Shown: positions 53,924-62,637, counted from the stretch's first letter. The stretch: 64,000 nucleotides of DNA from Dehalococcoides mccartyi CG5 (GCF_000830885.1 NZ_CP006951.1:1116001-1180000), one strand, 5' to 3'. The notes: generated from the letters alone by a model not told the origin. Made by a program: numbers and translations.

Positions 53924-54745
53924 TTACTGAACCTCCTTTTTAATCCGGATAAGGGCATCTCTATTCTGGCGTTTCAGCCAGACCTGTCCGCCCTCAGTAA
54001 AAGTTTTACCGCTATCCGTCAGATGTTCTTTCAGCTTGGCAAGCTCTTCCGGATTGAGCCCAGGGTTGTAGGAGAACATCTCCAGCTGGACATCCAGCGG
54101 TATCTGATAATTACGGTAAAACACCTCTACATCGGGGCTGAAACCCATCTGGTAGAGTATGTTGTATATATAAATATAATCAGGCGAGGCCTGCAGCCCG
54201 AAAAGAGTCTTCAGAATAGGGCGGAGGTCGTTGCCGGCAGTGTGGACAATAAACACATTCTTAGCGGCCAGAGTTATCATCTTTTCCAGTGCCAGGCGGA
54301 TATTCTCCATTTCCAGCGAATAAACCGCCATGACATGGTCATGACAGCCTATTTCTTCGGGCAACAGTTCTTCCCACGGCTGGCTGACTAGCCTGATATT
54401 GGCAAGTAACTCTTTTTCAATCTCAGCCATCAGCAAACCTGACTGTCTGGGTGAAGGCTCAATGGCAGTTACTTTTACACCCTGTTTGGCCAGAGGAATA
54501 GCAAACGAACCGGCACCGGCACCAATATCCAGCAGGCTTTCACCCCCGCGGGTAATGCCAATAATCCGTTCAAGCAGTTTCCCGGGGTAATCACGGTTGA
54601 CATACAGGCTCATCCAGCTCTGGTATTTCTGCCAGAAATCCTCGCGGCTATGCCCCTGCCGCTCAAGATTAGCCCTCAGCCCTCTTTGGGCAGTAGCGTC
54701 ATCCCAGGCTTTAGCCCAGTCAATATCCGAAGCAGGTCTGTTCAT
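53924..54745 (-). CDS. Class I SAM-dependent methyltransferase
   Basis: The 273-residue protein has the SAM motif I LLDIGAGAGSFAIPLAKQG near residues 71-89 and post-I acidic VTAIEPSPRQSGLL. A predicted W-x-x-Y-x-x-W segment (EDFWQKYQSWMSLYVNRDYP) precedes it, as seen in some small-molecule methyltransferases. It is the first gene of the operon with the transporter; the binding-protein GTG starts 4 nt after its stop. It may modify or process the transported ligand, but that is inference. Confidence 0.87.
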   Translation of the reverse strand: MNRPASDIDWAKAWDDATAQRGLRANLERQGHSREDFWQKYQSWMSLYVNRDYPGKLLERIIGITRGGESLLDIGAGAGSFAIPLAKQGVKVTAIEPSPRQSGLLMAEIEKELLANIRLVSQPWEELLPEEIGCHDHVMAVYSLEMENIRLALEKMITLAAKNVFIVHTAGNDLRPILKTLFGLQASPDYIYIYNILYQMGFSPDVEVFYRNYQIPLDVQLEMFSYNPGLNPEELAKLKEHLTDSGKTFTEGGQVWLKRQNRDALIRIKKEVQ

Positions 54746-54775
54746 ATCACCATCTCTTATGCAATATTAAGCAAT

Positions 54776-54821
54776 TGCAACTAGTTGCATTAGAATATAA
54801 CAAATACCAGAACCCTGTCAA
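54776..54821 (-). promoter_or_regulatory. Promoter of the methyltransferase-transporter operon with palindromic operator
   Basis: On the minus strand, TTGACA (54816-54821) and TATATT (54794-54799) are 16 bp apart. The perfect 14-bp palindrome TGCAACTAGTTGCA (54776-54789) sits at the expected start of transcription. The divergent MarR gene at 55025 is the obvious candidate for its repressor. Confidence 0.75.
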
Positions 54822-54971
54822 GCCGTAAACACACTTCCAGACTCCGGAAGTAACCTTGCAGAATCACTCCCACGCCAAACGGCAGATTGCAAGCTGAATA
54901 ACCGATATTGGTGCTATATATGTATTATTACAGATGTATATGCGTATTTTTTTAAAGTACTTGCCCTGATA

Positions 54972-54980
54972 TGTTATAAT
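54972..54980 (+). promoter_or_regulatory. Extended -10 promoter of the marR gene at 55025
   Basis: TGTTATAAT (TGn plus TATAAT) with no good -35 at 17 bp. The predicted start is about 38 bp before the ATG, leaving room for the GGGGGAAAG ribosome site. Confidence 0.6.
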
Positions 54981-55024
54981 GGCGCGCACGTTTTATTTAA
55001 TGGGGGAAAGAAACAAAAAGCATA

Positions 55025-55480
55025 ATGGTAGAAATGTTCGACAACCTGAATCACAGACTTTATCACCACTTCAGCTGTACCTATCTAAGTATTTTGCGCT
55101 ATATGCAAAAGCGAATGGCTCACGATACCGAATATACCCTTGAGCAAATGTCTATTTTGAATATGCTCAGAAATCTGGGCAAGGCCGATGTGGATACCAT
55201 GGCCCGCCTTATAATCAAAGAGCCAAACACTCTCCTCCAGATAATGAACCGCATGGTAGAAAAAGGGTATCTGGAAAAACAGAAGATTGGCCGCAAGACA
55301 GTTTACCAGATAACTGAAGAGCACCGTGCCAAGCATAACCCTGAGTTATTCAATGACTATACCCAAGATATTTTTGACTGCTTCACTCAGGAAGAAAAGG
55401 ATAAATATCTTGAGCTTTCAGACAAGCTGTTCAATTCGGTAAACACCAAACTTAACAACTATTTCGTAGAATACGAATAA
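55025..55480 (+). CDS. MarR family transcriptional regulator
   Basis: The 151-residue protein has an N-terminal dimerisation helix, then a winged HTH: YTLEQMSILNMLRNLGKADVD, TMARLIIKEPNTLLQIMNRMVEKGYLEKQKIGR and KTVYQITEEH. The C-terminal helix completes the MarR dimer interface. It faces away from the methyltransferase-transporter operon, whose promoter carries a 14-bp palindrome, so it probably controls that operon. Low sequence similarity to the rdh-linked MarR. Confidence 0.88.
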   Translation: MVEMFDNLNHRLYHHFSCTYLSILRYMQKRMAHDTEYTLEQMSILNMLRNLGKADVDTMARLIIKEPNTLLQIMNRMVEKGYLEKQKIGRKTVYQITEEHRAKHNPELFNDYTQDIFDCFTQEEKDKYLELSDKLFNSVNTKLNNYFVEYE

Positions 55481-55728
55481 TCTCCAGCCCCGTTTATCAA
55501 TCACCGTTGTTCCTCCGCTTTTGACAAATATTGTCTCCAGCCGGAGGGATGGCGGGACTGATATCCCTCTAAAACCACTTAGATTTCAATTTATTTTATT
55601 CATCTGCTAGAATATTTTGTCTGGTGCATTCCGGCAGGCAGATAGCCTGCATTTACTGCCGTCATTCCGGGGCAAAAAACGCCTCTTGTCGGCATATCTG
55701 TTCATCAGCATTTAAAAGAGGTGTTTAA

Positions 55729-56121
55729 ATGGGCGAAATACTGCTGCTGGCGGCAGGCGGGGCTTTGGGTGCAGTCAGCCGTTACGGGCTGAATAACCTT
55801 ACCGTCAAATTGTTGGGAGATAGCTTTCCTTACGGAACCCTGATTGTAAACTGCCTGGGCTGTTTCGTGCTGGGCTTCCTGATGCAGTGGGGATTCAGCT
55901 CCGACAGCCACAATACCCACCTGAAACTTATGCTGACAGCCGGTTTTCTGGGGGCTTTCACCACTTTTTCCACCTTCAGTTATGAAACTTTAGACTGCTT
56001 TAAAAATGGCGACTACTTTAACGGTTTTTCCAATATTCTGGCCAATGTTCTGCTGGGTCTGCTGATGGTATTCATAGGAGCGTATCTGGGCAGTCTTTTA
56101 AAACAGAACAGCGGAACATAA
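55729..56121 (+). CDS. crcB: Fluoride channel FluC (CrcB)
   Basis: CrcB/Fluc is a dual-topology dimeric channel that exports fluoride. The 130-residue protein has the family blocks GGALGAVSRYGL near residue 10, YGTLIVNCLGCFVLGFL (with the conserved Asn) near residue 35, and GFLGAFTTFSTFSYE near residue 70, plus four transmembrane helices. GAGGTG precedes the ATG. The 248 bp upstream contain nested hairpins near 55640-55670, but no recognisable fluoride riboswitch. Confidence 0.93.
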   Translation: MGEILLLAAGGALGAVSRYGLNNLTVKLLGDSFPYGTLIVNCLGCFVLGFLMQWGFSSDSHNTHLKLMLTAGFLGAFTTFSTFSYETLDCFKNGDYFNGFSNILANVLLGLLMVFIGAYLGSLLKQNSGT

Positions 56122-56122
56122 T

Positions 56123-56150
56123 AAAACAGCCTCCGAAAGAGGCTGTTTTT
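56123..56150. terminator. Bidirectional terminator between crcB and the HTH gene
   Basis: AAAACAGCCTC and GAGGCTGTTTT pair perfectly around a CGAAA loop. T tracts follow on both strands. Confidence 0.92.
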
Positions 56151-56170
56151 GTCTGCCCTGAACTTACGAA

Positions 56171-56947
56171 CTAGAGACTGATCAGCGAGTATTCAATATT
56201 GCGGTCTTTAAGGCTGGATACCAAAGCGTATACATCTTCTTCGGTACAAACCACCGCCGAAGACAGCCCGTGCAAAGCGGCATCTATAACTACTCCGGAA
56301 ACATCATAAAGGTAATCGGGTTCTATTCCGGCCCGGTGCAGTGCCGCCACAGATTCAAGCCCGATTGCCCCTACATAACTAACCCCTTTGAGTCTGGTTT
56401 TCAAAAGCTCCAAATCAATATGCCGCGAACCGCCTTTGGCAATACCCGGCACAACCAGCACTGCCACCAGCCCGTAGCTGAATTCAATCAGCCCCTGTAT
56501 ATCGCGTACGCCCACATCTTCGCCGGCTTTGGCATCAGCTTCGGCAATCCCGGTGGACTTGGTCTGGCAATCAGCAGTGGCATACAACAGGCCGTTTACC
56601 ATTTTCAGGCCTACCTGTTCGCCCTGTTTTATATCCTTTTCGGCAATAGCGGGTGATATCACTATCCCGTTTATGACACTGTCTATCCCGTCAAAATAGG
56701 CCTTTACCTCCCGGACATTCTTAAGCACCCAGTTTACCCCTTCGCGGGTTATCTGGTAGCGTGAACGCCCCAAATAGGTAATCATGCTTTCGCCTTCCAG
56801 CTGGCTTATATAGTCTGAAACGGCCTGCGGGGTGATAGACAGCTCTTGGGCTATAGCCCTCTGCTGAATAGTAGGCCCGTGAGTAGCTATCTCAATAAGT
56901 ATCTGGAAACGGGTGGCAAAACTCTTGTTTCGAAGTATCTCTACCAT
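56171..56947 (-). CDS. Winged-helix regulator with C-terminal sensor domain (DUF7839-like)
   Basis: From ATG 56945-56947 the protein has 258 residues. The N-terminal winged HTH is clear: SFATRFQILIEIATHGPTI, QQRAIAQELSITPQAVSDYI, SQLEGESMITYLGRSRYQITREG. The C-terminal half (about 100-258) is unlike common ligand domains; it contains DIKQGEQVGLKMVNGLLYA and two glycine-rich stretches, and may bind a small molecule. Similar two-domain regulators occur in methanogenic archaea (from memory). The predicted transcription start nearly coincides with the ATG, so the mRNA looks leaderless. An open frame upstream to 57088 overlaps the promoter. Confidence 0.75.
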   Translation of the reverse strand: MVEILRNKSFATRFQILIEIATHGPTIQQRAIAQELSITPQAVSDYISQLEGESMITYLGRSRYQITREGVNWVLKNVREVKAYFDGIDSVINGIVISPAIAEKDIKQGEQVGLKMVNGLLYATADCQTKSTGIAEADAKAGEDVGVRDIQGLIEFSYGLVAVLVVPGIAKGGSRHIDLELLKTRLKGVSYVGAIGLESVAALHRAGIEPDYLYDVSGVVIDAALHGLSSAVVCTEEDVYALVSSLKDRNIEYSLISL

Positions 56948-56956
56948 ATCGGGCTT

Positions 56957-56985
56957 ATTATAACCGCAAAGTACCCTCCTTACAA
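56957..56985 (-). promoter_or_regulatory. Promoter of the winged-helix gene (leaderless)
   Basis: On the minus strand, TTGTAA (56980-56985) and TATAAT (56957-56962) are 17 bp apart. The -10 ends only 9 bp before the ATG, so transcription should start within 0-3 nt of it. The GGAGGG between the boxes lies upstream of the transcript and cannot act as a ribosome site. Confidence 0.7.
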
Positions 56986-57068
56986 TCCAGCCATTTATAA
57001 AAGCAGTCTTAAACAAGGCCGCAAGGAGTGTTATACTTACCATAAATATTCCGGATAAGGAAGTGCTG

Positions 57069-57587
57069 ATGTCACCGCGCAAACTCAAGACTGATCCTGT
57101 AATACTGGAAATGCCAGATCAAAAGATGGCGGTTGTCAGGGGAAAGGGTGCTCCGGACAAGGTTTTCTCCCAAATATTCCCGGCTTTGTTTGGCTCTGTA
57201 TATACCCTGAAATTTGACCTGCTGAAGAAGGGATTAGAGTCATTTAAAGTAAGTTGCCCGCGTGCCCGTTACCCTGATGCCCATTTATATCCAAAGGATG
57301 AATGGGTGATTATTGCCGGTATACCGGTACCTGAAAATATAACTTCACTGCCCCAGAAAGAACCCGGTACCGAGGTAAAGCTGGAAACTTGGGAATACGG
57401 CACGGTAGCCCAAATCCTGCATTTGGGGTCTTACGATCAGGAAATGGAATCTGTGGAACGCCTGCACAGGTTTATCGCCGCAAACGGTTATGAGATATCC
57501 GGCCCGCATGAGGAAGAATATCAATCCAAACCGGATGCCAAAGTACTAAAAACCCTTATCCGCTACCAGATAAAGAAACAAAAATAA
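57069..57587 (+). CDS. GyrI-like small-molecule-binding domain protein
   Basis: The protein has 172 residues from ATG 57069, with AAGGA 6 nt upstream. The pattern MPDQKMAVVRGKGAPDKVF, DEWVIIAGIPVPENI, ETWEYGTVAQILHLGSYDQE and ERLHRFIAANGYEISGPHEEEY matches the SOUL/GyrI-like family that binds hydrophobic compounds. No DNA-binding domain is attached. It is followed by the flavodoxin gene 25 nt later; the two may form an operon. Confidence 0.85.
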   Translation: MSPRKLKTDPVILEMPDQKMAVVRGKGAPDKVFSQIFPALFGSVYTLKFDLLKKGLESFKVSCPRARYPDAHLYPKDEWVIIAGIPVPENITSLPQKEPGTEVKLETWEYGTVAQILHLGSYDQEMESVERLHRFIAANGYEISGPHEEEYQSKPDAKVLKTLIRYQIKKQK

Positions 57588-57612
57588 ACCGGGTACAAGA
57601 CAAGGATACATC

Positions 57613-58047
57613 ATGAAATCTTTGGTTATATATGATTCATTTTACGGCAACACCGAGCAAATTGCCCGGTCTGTAGCCAGTGCTATCGGCAGTGGTGCTG
57701 AGGTATGCAGAGCAACCGAAACCAGTCCGTCAAAACTGCTTACCTTTGACCTGGTCATATTCGGCTCGCCGACTCAGGGCGGCCGTCCTACCAAACCCTT
57801 GCAGGAATTGATTAAAAATCTTCCCACCCTGAAAGGTATTAAAGTAGCATCATTTGATACCAGATTTTCCAACCCGATAGTCAAAATATTCGGCTTCGCC
57901 GCTGACCGCATAGCCGCATCGCTGACCCAAAAAGGCGGACAGCTTTTAGCCCCGCCGACCTGGTTCTTCGTAGCGACTGAAAAAGGCCCTCTAAAAGAAG
58001 GCGAACTTGAACGTGCCGCCGCTTGGGCAAAGGAACTCATAAAATGA
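57613..58047 (+). CDS. Flavodoxin family protein
   Basis: The 144-residue protein has the FMN phosphate loop in VIYDSFYGNTEQIARSVA near residues 5-22 and the second FMN loop around GSPTQGGRPTKPLQEL near residue 53. It is a short-chain flavodoxin or flavodoxin-domain protein for one-electron transfer; the partner is unknown. Confidence 0.9.
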   Translation: MKSLVIYDSFYGNTEQIARSVASAIGSGAEVCRATETSPSKLLTFDLVIFGSPTQGGRPTKPLQELIKNLPTLKGIKVASFDTRFSNPIVKIFGFAADRIAASLTQKGGQLLAPPTWFFVATEKGPLKEGELERAAAWAKELIK

Positions 58048-58157
58048 TTTGGGAGGTGGTAGCCTGCCCTTATAGCCGTATAAACCAGATGATTACCGGC
58101 AAACAGTAAAGCGGGCAGCCACCTTCTTTATCAAGTGAAATAGACCTAATAGCCAGC

Positions 58158-59555
58158 TCAGGCCTTGCGGGTATTTCCTCTGGACAGGGACGCAAAGATA
58201 CCCAGAAAACACAGCGTAGTAAAAAGTATCATAGCGGTACGCATGCTGGTCAGAAAACCTTCATAATTCTCCGGACCAATCTGAACCGGCCCCAGTATCA
58301 GGGAAAACAGGAACATAACCACCGCCAAGCTTATCATCTGGCCGGAAAGACGCATGGTGGAAAGCGTTCCTGAGGCCACCCCGTAGTGTTTTCTCTCAAC
58401 CGAACTCATAACCGCATTGGTATTTGGAGAAGAAAACAGGGCAAAGCCCAACCCCAGTAATATCAATGCAGTTATTATAAATACCAGCGGAGTGTCCGTG
58501 CTCAGGGTTGACAAGAAGGCCAGCCCGATAGTAGTTAAGCCCATACCGGCAGTAGCCACAAAACGCGGTTGAATGCGGTCTGAAAGCCTGCCGGCAAAAG
58601 GCGACAGACAGGCCTGAACAATGGGCATAGCCACCAGTACCAGCCCGGCAGATTGGGGACTGAAACCTTTTATATACTGCAAATACAGGCTCATCAAAAA
58701 GCCCACCCCGAAAGTAGCACTGTAATTTATAAGAGCCGCCAGATTGGACAAGATAAACGGACGGTTACGTTTAAACAAACGCACATCAAAAATAGGGCTG
58801 GTGAAATTCAGTTCCCGCCAAATAAACACGCTGAAAGCTATAAGGCCTGCCAGTATATACCAGACTGCAGTCGGGTCAGGCAAAATGGTAGTGCCGGCCA
58901 TAGCCGCCACCACCCCAAGCCCATATACCAGTGAACCCAGATAATCAAATTTTTCACCCTTGGATTCGGCCATATCCCAGCCGCGCATCTTCCAGAAAAT
59001 AAACCCGATAACCAGCAAACCCAAAGGCACATTTGACCAGAAAATACTTCTCCAGCCAAAGTTTTGGGTAAGAAAGCCCCCCAGAAAAGGCCCGGCAGAC
59101 AAACCTATATATACTGCCGCTACATTTATCCCCAGCACCCGTCCCCGCATACCGGGAGGAAAAGCCGAAATGAGAATGGGAGCAGAAGTACCGAATATAC
59201 CGGCACCGCCCACACCCTGAATAATCCGGCTGAATATCAGCCAGCCTTCATTGGGAGAAAGTGCAGAGGAAATTGAAGCCAGAGTATAAATAATGATGCC
59301 GATAGTCAATATACGTTTGCGTCCGTAGATATCCGCCAGCCTTCCGAAAGGCACCAGACAGACCACTGCCGCCAGAATAAAGGCGGTGGCTATCCAGCTA
59401 AGGTGGACGGCATCAATACCGAATTCTTTGCCCATGGAGGGCAAAGCGATATTTATAGATGATGAAATAAAAGGAGTCAGGAAGGCACTTAAGGTCGTAA
59501 CCACCAATACGGCTTCCTGACTTATCTGTCTCTTGGGCAAATCTGGCTGAGTCAT
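58158..59555 (-). CDS. MFS transporter, DHA2 (EmrB/QacA) type
   Basis: The 465-residue protein has about 14 transmembrane segments. It begins LVVTTLSAFLTPFISSSINIALPSMGKEF, with motif A GRLADIYGRKRIL near residue 71 and the motif-C-like GVGGAGIFGTSAPILISAFPPGMRGRVLG near residue 115. Members export drugs or other hydrophobic compounds by proton antiport; the substrate here is unknown. Monocistronic and convergent with the flavodoxin gene. Confidence 0.9.
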   Translation of the reverse strand: MTQPDLPKRQISQEAVLVVTTLSAFLTPFISSSINIALPSMGKEFGIDAVHLSWIATAFILAAVVCLVPFGRLADIYGRKRILTIGIIIYTLASISSALSPNEGWLIFSRIIQGVGGAGIFGTSAPILISAFPPGMRGRVLGINVAAVYIGLSAGPFLGGFLTQNFGWRSIFWSNVPLGLLVIGFIFWKMRGWDMAESKGEKFDYLGSLVYGLGVVAAMAGTTILPDPTAVWYILAGLIAFSVFIWRELNFTSPIFDVRLFKRNRPFILSNLAALINYSATFGVGFLMSLYLQYIKGFSPQSAGLVLVAMPIVQACLSPFAGRLSDRIQPRFVATAGMGLTTIGLAFLSTLSTDTPLVFIITALILLGLGFALFSSPNTNAVMSSVERKHYGVASGTLSTMRLSGQMISLAVVMFLFSLILGPVQIGPENYEGFLTSMRTAMILFTTLCFLGIFASLSRGNTRKA

Positions 59556-59606
59556 AATCTACTTATTATAATCCAAATAGCTCTGGCAGAAAAATCAAAC
59601 CCTTTT

Positions 59607-61337
59607 TCAGAGAATAAGATTCATCAACCCGCCCACCCCGAAAGCCGCAATCAGCATGACCAGTACTGATTTTAAAGCATCTCTCTTTCCCAGTTCGCGG
59701 AAAAGTATTACCAGCGAAGCAATGCAGGGAAACAGCATGGCCAGCACCAAACTGGCAACCACCAGTTGTTCAGGCCCCATATCCAGAGGACCCATCAGCG
59801 CCATAGCCGCATCCTTACGCAAAAAACCCACCACCAGAGGCACAGCCGCTTCAGCCGGCAAACCCAGAATGCCGGTCACCACCGGCTCAGCCACCTTGGC
59901 GATAACATCAAATACTTTAGTGAAATTTAGTATATTTATAACTGCCACTACCCCCAGTATGATAGGCAAAGCCTCTTTCAGAAAACTTTTAATCCTGAAG
60001 GCCAGCTTTTTAAATACCAGATTGACAGGGGGCAGGCGATAGGGAGGCACTTCCAAAAGGAGTTCGGGACTGAAACCGGGGGTAATCTTGTTCAGAATCA
60101 TACCCAGCCCCAGCCAGACTGCAAACAGGGTACCGAAAACCAGAAAAACATACCCTATCCCGAATCCCCCCAGCATGCCAATTATCATGGCCTGCAGAGA
60201 AACGCAGGGCACCGCCACCGAGACCAGAGTAGCCGCAATAAAACGCTCACGACGGCTTTCCAGGCTGCGGGTAGCCATAATAGCCGGCACGTTACAGCCC
60301 AAACCCAGCAAAGTGGGTATAAAGGCAAATCCATGAAGGCCCAAATGGTGCATTACATTGTCCAGCAGCACCGCCAGACGGGGCAGATAGCCGGTATCTT
60401 CCAGTATGCCCAAAACCAAATAAAAGGCTACTATGTACGGCAAAACCATGGCAAACGGCACATACAAACCGCTGGTAAGGAGTCCCAGAGACTCTTTGAA
60501 GTTTATTTCCCCGCCGGACACATTACCCACCAGCAGTCCGTGCAGAAAACCACTGCCGCCTAAAGCATCGGAAAGAGAATGCACTACCGGTGCCCACAGG
60601 TTATCGAAAATGGGGTCAAATACATAACTTATCAGCCCCTCGCCCACAAAACGGACCACCAGAAAAACTGCCGCCATAATCAGCACAGCCATAAACACAC
60701 CCAAAACAGGGCTCACACTGGCATCCGCCAGCCTTTCCCCAAGGGTGTGGTGTCTGTGGGTTATTTGCTGTACTTGGTGAATAATACCGCCGATACGTTG
60801 CCAGCGTTCATCCTGCCCCTGTACGGCCAGAGAAGGAATTTGGGGTGAAAGCAACTGTACCACCAACTGTTTTATACCCTCGCCGCTGGTAGCCGAGGTT
60901 GGAGCTATGGGCACGTCCAGTATTTCCGAAAGCCTATCCAGCTCTATTTTTATGCCCTTGTGGCGGGTCTCATCCCACATATTCATAGCGATAACAGTAG
61001 GCAAACCCCTTTCCAGAAGCTGCTGGGTAAGATACAGGTTTCTTTCCAGATTAGTGGCATCTATCACATTCAGGATAATTACTTCACCCTCTTTGTCAGC
61101 CGCCACTTCGTCCAGCATCCGTCTGGCCACGGTTTCCGCTTCGCAGGTAGGCTCAAGGGTATAAGAACCGGGCACATCTATAACCTCGGCAATTTCATCA
61201 CCCAGCTTCATCTGGCCGCGACTGAAAGTTACAGTCGTACCGGGATAATTGGCAGACATGGTTTGGACACCGGTCAGGCGGGTAAAGACCACACTTTTAC
61301 CCACATTCGGGTTGCCAAAAAGCAAGACCTTTTTCAT
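59607..61337 (-). CDS. feoB: Ferrous iron transporter FeoB
   Basis: FeoB imports Fe2+. The N-terminal G domain has G1 FGNPNVGKS (residues 7-15), the switch region TTVTFSRGQM, G3 DVPGSYTL and G4 NMWDE. The membrane domain contains the two Gate blocks, GCNVPAIMATRSLESRRERF near residue 350 and CVSLQAM nearby. With 576 residues it is shorter than the roughly 700-residue E. coli protein, lacking a large C-terminal part, but ends in a helix. It overlaps feoA by 4 nt and ends the fur-feoAB run. Confidence 0.94.
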   Translation of the reverse strand: MKKVLLFGNPNVGKSVVFTRLTGVQTMSANYPGTTVTFSRGQMKLGDEIAEVIDVPGSYTLEPTCEAETVARRMLDEVAADKEGEVIILNVIDATNLERNLYLTQQLLERGLPTVIAMNMWDETRHKGIKIELDRLSEILDVPIAPTSATSGEGIKQLVVQLLSPQIPSLAVQGQDERWQRIGGIIHQVQQITHRHHTLGERLADASVSPVLGVFMAVLIMAAVFLVVRFVGEGLISYVFDPIFDNLWAPVVHSLSDALGGSGFLHGLLVGNVSGGEINFKESLGLLTSGLYVPFAMVLPYIVAFYLVLGILEDTGYLPRLAVLLDNVMHHLGLHGFAFIPTLLGLGCNVPAIMATRSLESRRERFIAATLVSVAVPCVSLQAMIIGMLGGFGIGYVFLVFGTLFAVWLGLGMILNKITPGFSPELLLEVPPYRLPPVNLVFKKLAFRIKSFLKEALPIILGVVAVINILNFTKVFDVIAKVAEPVVTGILGLPAEAAVPLVVGFLRKDAAMALMGPLDMGPEQLVVASLVLAMLFPCIASLVILFRELGKRDALKSVLVMLIAAFGVGGLMNLIL

Positions 61338-61579
61338 ATACCGGTAACTTCCACCATTACTTTGGAAGCCATGCCATGCCCCATGGCCAGCTGGGTGCCG
61401 TCAACCTTTACGGTAACCGGTCCTTTAAATGACATAGCGCTGATTTTGGTCAATTCCTTGCCCGGCCTAAGCCCCAAAGCTGCCAGACGGTTATTAACCG
61501 CTGTGCCGCCCTCTATGCTGCACACCCGGGCACGGATGCCATTTTTCAGGTTTGTTAAAGAAACTATTTCTTGAGCCAT
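61334..61579 (-). CDS. feoA: FeoA SH3-like protein
   Basis: The 81-residue protein shows the FeoA pattern: RARVCSIEGGTAVNNRLAALGLRPG, KISAMSFKGPVTVKVDGTQLAMG. It assists FeoB. It overlaps feoB by 4 nt and lies 39 nt downstream of fur. Confidence 0.93.
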   Translation of the reverse strand: MAQEIVSLTNLKNGIRARVCSIEGGTAVNNRLAALGLRPGKELTKISAMSFKGPVTVKVDGTQLAMGHGMASKVMVEVTGI

Positions 61580-61618
61580 ATGTATCCTTGTCTATATCTT
61601 ATAATTTCTGTGCTAAAT

Positions 61619-62044
61619 TTACCGGGAATCTTCATTTTTAGAGCAGCTGGCACAATAACCGCTGAAACGCAGGTCTGTATTCAAAACCCGAAAACCGCTG
61701 GCTTCAGGCACATTGCTCAATATATATTCCAGCGGATACTTGAACTCCACCACCTTGCCGCAACCCAAACAAAGTAAATGATAATGCTCACCACCGGTCT
61801 TTATTTCGTAGTAGTGGGTATGCTCATCCAGATGGATTTCCTCTATAAGCCCGGCTTCCTTAAGGGTTTTTAAGTTGCGGTAGATAGTCCCCAGGCTAAC
61901 CCGGGGGAATTTCTTCTGTACTTTCTGATAAATATCCACCGCGGGCATATGCCCCTTGGCTCTGGATAAAACCTCCAGCACAGCCTGACGCTGGCGGCTG
62001 GCACGTGTGCCAATTTGGATATTTCCGGGTAGAGAACTAGTCAT
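61619..62044 (-). CDS. fur: Fur family transcriptional regulator
   Basis: The 141-residue protein has a winged HTH (SRQRQAVLEVLSRAKGHMPA, VSLGTIYRNLKTLKEAGLIEE) and the dimerisation domain with metal ligands: HYYEI and GGEHYHLLCLGCGKVVEF near residues 85-102 and CASC near residue 133. Two CxxC pairs bind structural zinc. Direct linkage with feoAB argues for a Fur-like iron sensor, but PerR and Zur share the motifs. A 7-1-7 box lies just before it. Confidence 0.9.
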   Translation of the reverse strand: MTSSLPGNIQIGTRASRQRQAVLEVLSRAKGHMPAVDIYQKVQKKFPRVSLGTIYRNLKTLKEAGLIEEIHLDEHTHYYEIKTGGEHYHLLCLGCGKVVEFKYPLEYILSNVPEASGFRVLNTDLRFSGYCASCSKNEDSR

Positions 62045-62063
62045 CTCTCTGCTCTCTTGTTAT

Positions 62064-62078
62064 CAGTAATGATTACTG
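62064..62078. promoter_or_regulatory. 7-1-7 Fur-family operator before fur-feoAB
   Basis: CAGTAAT (62064-62070) and ATTACTG (62072-62078) form a perfect inverted repeat around one G. The core TAATnATTA is the pattern of Fur/Zur/PerR boxes. It lies 20 bp before the fur start. Confidence 0.8.
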
Positions 62079-62134
62079 TTATTAGTATATGACAGGGGAT
62101 ACTCTCTGTCAAGCGCTAATGCATTATGCCCGGA

Positions 62135-62163
62135 TTGTAAGCAATCTGCGTCTAGGGTATGAT
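62135..62163 (+). promoter_or_regulatory. Promoter of smpB (leaderless)
   Basis: TTGTAA at 62135-62140 and TATGAT at 62158-62163 are 17 bp apart. The start of transcription would fall around 62170-62173, at or just before the smpB ATG, and there is no ribosome site. Confidence 0.6.
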
Positions 62164-62172
62164 ATAATACAT

Positions 62173-62637
62173 ATGGCAGAATACGTAACCCTGACAACTA
62201 ACCGCAAGGCATTTCACAACTATTTCCTGGAAGAAAAATACGAAGCCGGGATAATGCTGCTGGGCACGGAGATAAAATCCCTCCGAAGCGGCAGAGTAAA
62301 TATGGGAGATGCCTATGTAAAGCCCCAGAGGGGCGAACTCTGGCTGGTAAATGCCCATATTTCAGCCTACGAGTGCAGCGGACATACCAGCCATGAACCA
62401 ATGCGGGAACGCAAACTGCTGATGCACCGCAAGGAAATAGCCCTGCTCATGTCAAAGGTCAAAGAAAAAGGGCTGACACTGATACCGGTTCGTATTTACC
62501 TAAAAAACGATATCGCCAAGGTAGAGCTGTCACTGGGGCGGGGTAAGAAGCTCTATGACAAAAGGGATACCGTAACCAAGCGGGACACCGAACGCGAACT
62601 TGAGCGGGAGGTCAAATACCGCAATTTCCGCCGCTAG
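62173..62637 (+). CDS. smpB: SsrA-binding protein SmpB
   Basis: SmpB binds tmRNA and brings it to stalled ribosomes. From ATG 62173 the protein has 154 residues: RKAFHNYFLEEKYEAGIMLLGTEIKSLR, VNMGDAYVKPQRGELWLVNAHIS, GLTLIPVRIYLKNDIAKVELSLGRGKKLYDKR and a basic C-terminal tail. It lies 14 nt upstream of ssrA, so SmpB and tmRNA are probably made from one region. The frame open to 62089 has no start signals. Confidence 0.96.
   Translation: MAEYVTLTTNRKAFHNYFLEEKYEAGIMLLGTEIKSLRSGRVNMGDAYVKPQRGELWLVNAHISAYECSGHTSHEPMRERKLLMHRKEIALLMSKVKEKGLTLIPVRIYLKNDIAKVELSLGRGKKLYDKRDTVTKRDTERELEREVKYRNFRR

Noticed and set aside
55540-55728. Fluoride riboswitch before crcB
   Set aside because: There are hairpins (an AGGGAT/ATCCCT stem and CGGCAG/CTGCCG) and one short CTGAT, but the conserved GGnGATG and CTGATGnC blocks of the fluoride aptamer are not in the right order.
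58048-58157. Inverted repeat between the flavodoxin and MFS genes
   Set aside because: GGTGG and CCACC segments exist, but the arms do not pair cleanly over a useful length.
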